In this document: piece after piece, positions 22,051-31,400 of the stretch | Layout of the letters: every line of letters starts with the position of its first letter | Position numbering within the stretch: position 1 is the first letter of the stretch | DNA from: Sophora flavescens | Lineage: Eukaryota > Streptophyta > Magnoliopsida > Fabales > Fabaceae | DNA: 64,000 nt | Direction: 5' to 3' | Assembly: GCA_030762895.1 (NCBI GenBank) | Contig: CM061063.1 | Location: 71,731,836-71,795,835, forward strand | Program-made: the position numbers and the translations under genes | Notes under the pieces: model-generated | The model's database searches: none | Seen by the model: the letters and a program-made list of their open reading frames with translations, nothing else | What the model was told of the DNA's origin: nothing

Positions 22051-22689
22051 TTCATCCTAGTCTTGGTCGAACCGCTGCGCCAATTCATGAACAATTACAA
22101 CTATTTTCTGAAACTCGGGTTTGTGTACCATCAGCAGGGCCAACAAAACCCGATTTTATGAAACTCAGGTTTGCACGACCCGATCATGAACCCTAGCCAT
22201 TTTTATAACTTCTCAAGTCAGAGTTAAACCTAATTTAGTATCTCTATGCTTTGATTCATGTTTAAACATGTTCTAATATAAAATCATATAATTATCATGA
22301 TAGAAAACCAACAAAACAATGATCCAATCATTTTTAGTTTTTTTTATAACATTCTTCCATGAACATCCATGTTCATTTTGTCAACTTAGAACAATTCAAA
22401 ACACATCCAAAACATTTCTAATTTCTACAAAAGCAAGAAGCATTTCTCATCTTATATTCACAAAATCATGCACTCATAATACAAGATTGTGAACTCCAAA
22501 CTTAATTGGATTTTGCATGGAACAACTCCATTAATGCATGCACATGATATAATCATTCATATATTAGACCATTATATCAAAATAGAGCAACATACTTGCA
22601 TGCATAATAAACCAAACATATTCATGTTCATCAAAATTCACATACTTGATTTTATTCTAAATCAAGCATCTAAGGCTCTAATACTACAT
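22051..22689. other. Spacer, no gene seen
   Basis: AT-rich DNA. Two diverged copies of a phrase like GAAACTCGGGTTTG (22110 and 22160). No supported ORF. Confidence 0.5.
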
Positions 22690-23640
22690 GTTAGTTTTGA
22701 CATAAACAAAGAATGCCTTTAAGATTGAACATACATGAATTTAGAATATCAAGCATATCATAGCCATAGAAAGTAACTGTGTACCTTTCACCATGGTCAC
22801 AATTAAACATATTTTTGATGAAGCATATGAGTACCCATCTCTCCTTGTTGTAAAAAGACCATGCATCTCTTTTCCCTAACAAACGGAGTTTCCACCTTCG
22901 AACCTCTCCACTTTGACAATGTCAAATGTCATCTCCTTCAATGTTGCAACCATTTTTATAAAACGAAAATCGAACCTAAAGATTGTTAGAAAATGGGGTC
23001 TGGTCTGAAACAAAGAAGAGAAGAACAAGGTGACATGCGTAATCTCTAAGGCGTGTAAGAACACTAGGCTTTAGGTTCGATTCGCCCCCACCAATCTCTT
23101 TCGTAGATTGGATGCAACAGGTATACTAGTGAATCCCCTTCAGGATACAATGGAGAACCTTGGTTTGGTTTTCACACCCTAAACCAAGCATATCGTTAAT
23201 TAAATTTTATAGAACAATAGTTTCCTTAGTTCTCTCTGCGCACAGGGGAAGAAAGGAAGTAATTTGACTTGCAAAAAATTTGGCCAATTTCAGACTTTTT
23301 TGTTCTGCACGCACAAGTGGTTCTATTTATAGACCAACTTATGCCTCTTGGTGAATGAAATAACCTTTCATGTATTTGAAAGAATGATTGCAACCTTTCA
23401 TGAATGTAGATGAATGGACACATTTAATCATGAAAAACGCACCCATTAGGATATATTTGAAAGCCATGAAGAGACACACCCATTGGTGTTCTTCAACCTC
23501 TTTCCAACTTGGTGTCTTGGACTTCCATTATTTTGGAAATCCCTCACATCATCACATGAGGAGCTTGTACCCTTAGAAAGAACTTGAACATACACATACC
23601 CTTAGAACAAATAAGGGGGATAATAACTAAAAAAGTCTTC
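22690..23640 (-). mobile_element. Copia 5' region remnant, minus strand
   Basis: On the minus strand, 22953-22876 encodes MVATLKEMTFDIVKVERF followed by EGGN and a stop, resembling the first residues of many plant copia gag proteins (FDGxNFxxW block). Upstream lies about 550 bp with a TATA box CTATAAATAG (23332-23323). At the other side, 22690-22670 reads as a degraded PBS, TAGTATTAGAGCC, after a CTAACA end. These pieces do not line up as one simple element, so it may be a mosaic of two copia relics. No pol remains. Confidence 0.35.
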
Positions 23641-23667
23641 CAAGGTTCATAACCAATGAAACAATTT

Positions 23668-24195
23668 CCTTTAACCTCTAGCAGATGGAGTCAATGCCAC
23701 TGGTAAACGAGGCATGGAGGATATTTTATCCATCTTTATGGACTCACTTAATTGTGTTATCATTTCAGATATTTTGTTGGCCATCTCCGTGGCTTTCTTG
23801 CTCTGTTGATGCATTGTCCACAGGTTTGCATTGAGACACCCAGCACTTGGATGTCCTTCATTCTCTTGAGAATCATTTGCCTCAGCAACTGTGACAATCG
23901 CTTTTGCCAAGTAGTTTTGGACATTGACAAAAAAAAAATCGCCATTCTGATGAACAACATCAACACGTTGTTGTAGATTTCGTTTGGCTTCTTCCAATGT
24001 TTGATGCTGGACATTCAGGTTGTCAACATTGCTCCTGTAGAAGATTATATAACCAAGCTCGGACCAAACAAGTCCAATCACGCAACAAACAATCTGAAAG
24101 ACAATTGATCTAACAATTTCCACAGCCATCCTTGCTTCTGCACTTTACTCTGCCTTCTCTTCAGGAACATGTCAAAATATTAGATTTTAAAGCCT
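23668..24195 (-). pseudogene. Truncated CC-NB-LRR duplicate, N-terminus only
   Basis: ORF 24129-23671 encodes 152 residues that match the first 152 residues of the resistance gene at 34135, at about 118 of 152 positions by eye. Shared blocks include VWSELGYIIFYRSN, GCLNANLWTMHQQS and ALTPSARG. Homology continues about 60 bp upstream of the ATG into the untranslated leader (24130-24195) and stops abruptly after SARG, where a TAA follows. It therefore contains the coiled-coil-type N-terminal domain and no NB-ARC. It could be expressed as a short CC-only protein, but truncation of a duplicated gene is the simpler reading. Confidence 0.85.
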
Positions 24196-24429
24196 GGAAA
24201 ATTTATGAACTCGTTGTAATTGATTAAAATTTAGGGGGTCCACTCAAGTAGGGTTTTAAAAGAATATTTTAGGACAAAGAAGTCTTGTGGATTTTAAAAG
24301 ACCATTTAAGAGTGTACTGAGTTATAAGATTTTCTTTTAAAAATATTATCACCAAGATTTTGTATGTTTGGATTTCAAAAATTTGTATCATAAGCATTTA
24401 CAAGATTTCAAAGGAGCAAATTTTAGGCA

Positions 24430-24875
24430 CTTTTTATCGGTGGGCTCTGGTTCCTTATGCTATGTCATCTTTGAACCCAGCTGATTGTTTAAGCTTTCAC
24501 TAAGTATCTTGTTACTTGCTGGTGTTGATTGCTTAGAGTTGATGTAGATCTAGCTGCCTTCTTGCGCTATGCTGTTTTGTTGGAGAATTTGAAATCTGAT
24601 TGAACCTGCTAAGGCATTTTGTGCATTTTCTTCCTGAACTTCATTTTGTTTTGTTCTTTTGTTGGGTTACTTTGGTTTTGTGGTTCTGTTTTTTCGGTTA
24701 CTTTTGTTGTGGTTCCCTGTTCTGGGTTTGTTCCTTGCTTTTCTTTTTCTGTTTTTGGCTTGTAATTCGGGCCCTATTTTGCTTGTAGATATTGCTGTTC
24801 TTTGGGCGGTCTGTTTTGCACTACTTGTGCAGCAGGCTTTGCTTTCTTTAATTGATTAGCTTATCAAAAAAAAAA
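24430..24875 (+). other. Possible LINE-type 3' tail
   Basis: T- and G-rich low-complexity DNA (TTTTGTTTTGTTCTTTTG and similar) ending GATTAGCTTATC followed by a poly-A run at about 24866. This looks like the 3' untranslated end of a plant LINE. No RT sequence or target duplication supports it. Confidence 0.25.
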
Positions 24876-25399
24876 TGTATGGGATTAATTTGAAGAAAAA
24901 AAAATTATAGGATTAATGTGAAAACTAAAAAAAAAAAAACATATGAGTTCAATTGACCTATTTTGCCTAATTTTAGTCAAGAAAAGTAAAACTCAATACA
25001 ACTTTCCCAATCTTTTAACGTTCAATTTGTAGTAGCTCATGCACATTAAGGTGGGATTTTGATATGAGTTTGGTATTTATACCTCTCACAAAAAATCACA
25101 CGAATTCCACATTACAAAAAAAAAAAAAATCCATCCAAATTGGCTAGATTTTTTAATATGGAAAGACCATTTTTTACATCTTTAAAGTCTTGATTGAATG
25201 TTACTAGATTTTGTTACCTTTTCTAAAATATCCTAAGGGTCCTGATTGAATGTCACAATATTTGTTTAGATTATTTCAAAATCTTAATCAAATATCACAA
25301 AATTGGAAAAAAATAATTTTAAACTTTTAAGGAATTGAATATACAACATTTTTATTTTGATTGTCGGGTTTTAACCTTTTAAACTTTGGATTTAATTGA
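24876..25399. other. AT-rich spacer
   Basis: Poly-A tracts near 24892, 24928 and 25118. No gene seen. Confidence 0.5.
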
Positions 25400-25560
25400 T
25401 ATATACTGATAGTGTAAATATTTTTTACACTGTCAACCAATCAGAATTTGATATACCATTATAAATGCTTGATTCTTATTCTAACCACCTTAAAAGTCAT
25501 TAATTCCATGATTTCTGATTGGTTATCAGTGTAAAAATCTTTACACCGACTGCATACAAA
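25400..25560. mobile_element. Short MITE with inverted ends
   Basis: Left part TAGTGTAAATATTTTTTAC then ACTGTCAACCAATCAG mirrors the right part CTGATTGGTTATCAGTGTAA then AAATCTTTACACCGACTGCA. The ends of about 45 bp pair with few mismatches around a 75-bp centre. I could not settle a target duplication. Confidence 0.75.
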
Positions 25561-26226
25561 TTAAACTATTAAACTTTAAAGGAATTGAATATACAACATT
25601 TTTATTTTTGATTAATTTTTTTGGTAAACAAGGTGGGCTAAGGCCCAAATTTTGATTTTTTAATATGTGTAAGGTTGCATAGAATAGAAAAATCATTTTT
25701 ATATCGTGATAGAATTGATTTCGAAAGAATTGATTTAAAAAAGATTAAATTTAAAAATTGATTAATAAAATAAAATTATCTTTGAAATATAAATATAAAA
25801 AAAAATTAGATCCCATATTTAGAATCATTTATATTCATGAGAAAAATTAGATGTTATTGCTTCTCTTAAATTTAATTATAACCAACTTAAATTTAATTGT
25901 ATTGGGTGCAAAATTTAAAACAAAAACTTTTAGAATCCTAAAATCAGTCTCACCAAATTAGATTTTATTGTCTGCACTACGTGCCATCTAGGTGCACCAC
26001 ATAACCTTTTTGAAGTGTTTCCTTTTTCTCTGTACCAGCTTTTGTTGTTGGGAAGAAATTCATTGATCTTGGAGCAGTACAAAGAATTATAAACTTGTTC
26101 TTTGAGTATGTTTCAAAATTCTGTTATCTTATGCTAGAGTCATTTCTTCTGTGCCTTAATGCACTGTTTGAATGTTGTAGGTACCCATACAGTAACTTTC
26201 TGCATCCCTATGCTTGGAAATACTTA
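25561..26226. other. AT-rich spacer
   Basis: Non-coding. A second copy of GGAATTGAATATACAACATT (25330 and 25573) suggests a small local duplication or the flanks of an insertion around the MITE at 25400. Confidence 0.5.
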
Positions 26227-26345
26227 TTATGATATTTTGACAACAAAATTTGACACTATAGAGAGACGGACGTGGGACCTAAAATATTGGTGTCAAAACT
26301 AGGGTGTCCCCCATGGTATCAAATTTTGGTGTCAAAATATCATAA
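26227..26345. mobile_element. 119-bp palindromic MITE
   Basis: Left TTATGATATTTTGACAACAA then AATTTGACAC pairs with the right end, read inward as TTATGATATTTTGACACCAA then AATTTGATAC. About 30-bp inverted ends around a GC-richer centre. Confidence 0.8.
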
Positions 26346-27199
26346 CTCATACATCATACAGATCATGTGGAACGTCATCTCAAACTAAATAGACGGCATA
26401 ACATGAAAATATGGACGGAAAAGTTCCTCTCATAGCACATTATTACCATTACATATGGTGTAGGCTTTGAATTGTGGTGAACAAAATGAGTCAAATTGAT
26501 AAAGCCTCTTTAGGTTTATTTTGATGGATTCTTAGTAAGCTATCAATATCATTGATTCGTATTTCCATTTTGTTGATCCTTCTTCATGCTTTTTGTGCTT
26601 TTTTCACTTATCCGTTACTTTAGCCAGCATCACAACAGACTCAATCAATGGAAGTAATCACCTATATATGTTTTCTAACGTAAGCAGCTATGGTAAGCCG
26701 ATAGGGGAACATAAAATAAGTAACCTCATCCGTATCTGGGACTGATTAAATTTTGGGAAAGTCTACACAAATTTTCACTCCTTCAATATTTCTTATACCT
26801 ATGACAGTGTCAAGTAATGATCAATGACCAGGAACCAAAGCCAAAATAGAGCATTTAAGCAATGCTGAAACCCAAAGGCAGAAACTTACACAAGAGAACG
26901 TCAAGCCATGTTAAATATTGCACGAAAACCATAATGATATCAAAGTGCAGAGTAGGGGGAAAAGAAGGTAATTCCTAAACAAATCAGACTCTAGAAGCAA
27001 TCAATACTAGATGTCCACATTAGCCAGAAAAGGAAGATCAGGGTATTCAAAGCAGCACAATTACAAATGTGGCCAATGAAGCCACAGGGGCTGAACTAAG
27101 CACCATGGAGGCTAAGGTTGAGTCACAATTAAAGCAATCCCATTTCTTCATAGTAACTACAATCACCACTCAAACTTGAAGCTAGAGAATCTTGAAGGC
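26346..27199. other. Spacer, no gene seen
   Basis: Moderately AT-rich, no long ORF. It may hold the 3' untranslated part of a minus-strand gene, given the possible exon at 27200-27294. Confidence 0.4.
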
Positions 27200-27294
27200 T
27201 TATGGAGGCTTCACATGACACTCTCCCATCCATACTCTGTCCCACAAATCTCTCCATGGTGTTGCACTGCCATCTTTATTTGTCGCAAATTTAA
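27200..27294 (-). other. Possible terminal exon, minus strand
   Basis: After a good acceptor (TTTCATATTTACTTCAG, minus strand) an open stretch of 95 bp reads KFATNKDGSATPWRDLWDRV then WMGECHVKPP and a stop at 27200 when the previous exon leaves one base over. Read in phase 0 it gives a different 27-residue peptide, also open. I do not recognise either. It might belong to an otherwise lost gene or be a distant last exon of the resistance gene. No other exon of such a gene is visible. Confidence 0.25.
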
Positions 27295-27300
27295 CTGAAG

Positions 27301-28413
27301 TAAATATGAAACATAATCAATACAAACCAGTTTCAATATTATTTTTTTTTCAATTTAAGAATAAAATGCAATGAGGAGACAAATTGGAATACCATACAAG
27401 AACAGACTAAGCTGAACAAAAATCACAAATCAAAAAGAAGCTAACAGACAGCAAGCTAAAAACTTTAGCACAGTACTACCAAAACACAAGCCAAATCAAA
27501 AGCATAATTTGATTTGTACAGAATTTACAAGACATAAAGAACTAAACTCTAAATATCATCTCCAAAATATAATAAGAAAAACAATGTGTCAATGATTGTC
27601 TGGTTTATACCATGTGTGATGATGGATTAGGCTCGAGTAAAGTTTTGTTTTGAAACCGCAAAGATTCCTACCATTAAAAATCAATTTCCTTATAATAAAT
27701 ATTTAAAGTATGGCATATTGAATATTAATCATGGAATTGAAAACTGTATTCGCTACAAAACTGAACTGCAAGAGATCAGGGTCAGTGTAATGATATTTGA
27801 TAGCCAGAAATGGTTTTCATGAACAGTTTCTTCTTCTTCTTTTATATATATGTATATTAGCAGTTTAGTACAGTTCTTTATATATTATTTATCTGAATAA
27901 GCACAATACTAACATACCCTTAGCTAATCATCACTTTATGGAGTAATACCCTACAAAACCACCTTTCAACCATAACATTATCAGCTAATATATTCGGATT
28001 TGTATGCATTATATAGGTTGTTTCAAATCCACATAATCCTCGGTCTAGTTTATAATTTGAAAAGAAAAGAAAACACAATAAAGAATAATAAAGAGATCAT
28101 AGAGAAGAAATTCAGCACCCATTTGTGCTGGGGAAAAAACATTTGAATAGAAATAAGGTCCAAATATATCATATGAGAAAATAATAGCTTATTTTTAGCC
28201 TTGCGACTAAGGATGACATTTTACACCAATGCTTGGGGTCCCCACAAAGAGTGCCCTATACGGGGCCTTGCAGGCAGGAATTTTCCCCTGGCGAGGAAAG
28301 GATCAAGGAAGAAAATTCCCCTAGGGACTTATTTGTAAATTTTAGAATTGATGATTACCTGTTTTCCATCCTGCAGGTAACAGATCCATACTCTTCATAT
28401 TTTAACTACTAAA
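27301..28413. other. AT-rich spacer downstream of the resistance gene
   Basis: No ORF of note. A GC-richer patch at 28195-28330 (GCCCTATACGGGGCCTTGCA and a palindromic GAAAATTCCCCTAGGG region) may be a small repeat. The 3' untranslated region and poly-A signals of the resistance gene should lie here. Confidence 0.45.
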
Positions 28414-28452
28414 TCAACGATTGTAGTTTATTGAAGACGTTGCCTTGGAATC
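28414..28452 (-). CDS. Exon 5, proposed last exon
   Basis: Acceptor TTGGTTACCCAG at 28464-28453 gives a 13-codon phase-0 ending, DSKATSSINYNR and a TGA at 28416-28414. The polypyrimidine context is acceptable and intron 4 would be 85 bp. It has no recognisable domain. An ending by intron retention (28409) or a distant exon is possible. Confidence 0.35.
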   Translation of the reverse strand, partial: DSKATSSINYNR

Positions 28453-31400
28453 CTGGGTAACCAACAAACACGACAACGAAAGTGTGAACATAGAAACCAA
28501 AAAGGGAAAAATATGAACTGCAAACTAGAGGATTTACCTTTTCGTCAAAAATTTTTCTTATTGTAGTATTAAGTTCACCTTCCCAATGCCATTCACCATC
28601 TCCACATCTTGTCACCATTACTTTTTTAAGCTTTGGTGCGCTCAAGATACCATGTGAGAAAGTCTTCATTTTGGGACATTCTGTCACATATAATGTTTCA
28701 AGTAATGGAAACTTGAAGCTGAAATTATCCTTGCAAAAGCTTGTTAGCCTTGGTAAGTTAAGCAAAATCATATGGTTCAATTTCATAAAAGAAATATGAC
28801 CTCCATCAGTATCATCCTCGTTTACCACAATTTCTTCTACCATTTCACAGTCAAATATAATCAAATGTCTTAGATTAAGGAAACTTGTAGCTGCCGACGA
28901 TGTTATAATATTTACCAACTCAGAACAATTGCCTACCTTTAATGTATCTAAATTCTGAAATAGCCCCGAGGATGAAGACGAAACTACATTCTTCAATCTG
29001 GAACACCAGATGACTTCCAAAGTTTCAAGATTTTGAAGAATTGGTTGTATCACATAATTTTTTCTACATAAATACTCAAGGTCATTTAATCCGTTAAGAA
29101 TCAGAATTTTCAACTTGATAATTGTCTCGACATTTTCACTTGAGAAAATCTCTGTAAAGCAACTACAAGCCAGTTTAAGCTTTTCAAGATTGGTAAATCT
29201 TTGAAGGAAACTCACAGGGAGTGTGTCTAACTCGTCATGAAAGCATCGCAAGTAAAGAGCTTTTACAGCATACAAATCGTCATCACAATATTCACCATTG
29301 CAGATACTAGTGACATCGTTGCTGCTTAATGACAATTCCTCAATTTTGGGGATAACCTATAATGTCAATGAAATTGGATTATGGTGAGCCTGATAAAATA
29401 TGTAAATGAAACTAGTGCTTGTAATGATATGATACAAATAAATTTTTGCCCCAAAAAAACAAATGCCAGTTTCTTTCTATGTTATGTTTAATAAAGCAAA
29501 ACATGAGAAAATTGATGTGTACCTTGGTTGACGAAAATAGAGGATGACCATGAAATGGGGCAACTTGTTGACATTTTTGAGATTTTAACTGGAACATTTC
29601 AAGCTCAAAACAATGATACACGTCTATTATTTTTAAGCTCGGACAAGCCAAGGTATTTATTCCAGGGTAAAAACTTGTAAGTTTTCTCAAACGTCGAAAT
29701 GTCAATGATGTTAACTGTGGGAAAATAAATCTTGGATCTTCCTCTACCATTTCACCCATTGCAACAATGCTTTCTACCCGACAGTTTTTAATGAAAAGCA
29801 CCTGTAGTTGCAGAAGCTCCGTAGCCAAAGAGAGCGGAAAGACATAACTCAGCCTTTGACAATTAGTAACATTCATAGTGCAAAGGTTTTGAAATTGGAG
29901 GCTACCACGAGGATCATTACTCCATATGTGCTTCATCATTGGTAGACGTTCCAAAGTCAGAGTTTTCAATTCAGTTGCTAGCTTTCCCCGGCTAGCAGCT
30001 TCATTATTTATCTCTGGTGTTTCAAATACAACTTCCAACGCAGCACAATCAGTTACAACCAATGTCTCCAGATTACGCAAGTTATTTAGCACATATGATG
30101 AAAATACACTCAACAACTTTCGACAAAATGAAATCTCCATTTTAATCAGCTTGGGAAAGGGATTTGGCATCGGTTCATCATGGTATATTGACTTCAAGTT
30201 ATCCATGTGGGAAACCACCAGCGTTTCTAAGTTCGGAAATTTAACCTATGATCAATCACATTCGTGGTTTTTTTGTTGATTAAATACATAGGTGACAAAT
30301 TAATATAAAATGGACATAACACAATAGTCAGAGTGCGGAAGGAAGTGCTCACCTCTTCCATTGTAAGTGATTTTGTAGCTGATTGAAGATTGTTCGACTT
30401 TCCGTCTAGGATAAATATGTCCTCCATCGTTTGGCAATTAGTAATATTGAGATATTGCAGTTTTACAAGAGCCATAACCACCAAGGATGAAAACAAATAT
30501 TTTAAGTCACTACAACTCTCAATTGTCAAATGAGTCAAGTTTTGAATGCAAGATGGAGCTGAAATGTCATCCCATAATTTTGTTGTATTCATGGAAGACA
30601 ACTTCATGGTATGAAGGTTAGGCATTGCAACCTGTTCACAAAAGCAATCTTGCCAACATGTTATATTTTTACATACTTATTAATCAAATGATAAGAAGAA
30701 AAAGAAAAAAAAAATTAACAAAACAAGAAAGAAGATCTCATAGCTTTGTGCCTTATCTAATGTGTATTACCTAAGCTAAAGTGACATGTTTATTTACTTC
30801 CTGATACATTAAATTCAATGCTAAAAACATGAAAAGTGAACTTGAATGACATAACCAAAATATTTCTTAGACTAAAGCAGTTAGTAAAATTCAACATTTC
30901 TACTTGAATGAAATGGTGTTGTACTTATGCAACTAGTATCTGACCTCTTAAGTTCTACTAGTATTGCTATGTCAAGTGAAACGTATCCCAAGAATACAAT
31001 TTTCAAAGGTTTGTCGAGAGAAAAAAATTAATGAAGGGATAGAGACATCCAAATAGTTATATTTAGGCAAAATAGGTACTAAAATCACAACCTGTGATGC
31101 CACATATATCATTCGATAAATTAAGGGGGGAAAATGTTTGGATGACTTTAACCAATTTACTCAAATTAATTCAGAATTTTGAACGCTTACGTAGAAGGCT
31201 TCTTAAAAGTAGATAAGCCTCATTCATTTATTGTTTGCATATCTTATGTTGCCTGAAAATATTATATAATTGATAAATAAAAAAAACCAATGATAATAAT
31301 TAATATGCGTACCTTCTCGTCAAATAATGCCAATGCATTGGACAAGTTGTCCCTGTATTTTGTAATGTTTCCAGATTCTATATCGGTTGTCCATTGCTTG

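Noticed and set aside
22670..22700. A minus-strand copia PBS proving a full element
   Set aside because: The match to TGGTATCAGAGCC is degraded and lies on the wrong side of the gag-like start for a simple element, so I only list a tentative remnant.
23030..23110. GGTTCGATTC near 23070 as a tRNA B box
   Set aside because: No matching A box, acceptor stem or anticodon arm can be drawn at the right spacing.
24600..24859. ORFs of hydrophobic Phe/Leu/Cys composition as a membrane protein
   Set aside because: T-rich low-complexity DNA ending in poly-A, more like the tail of a LINE. Two frames are equally open.
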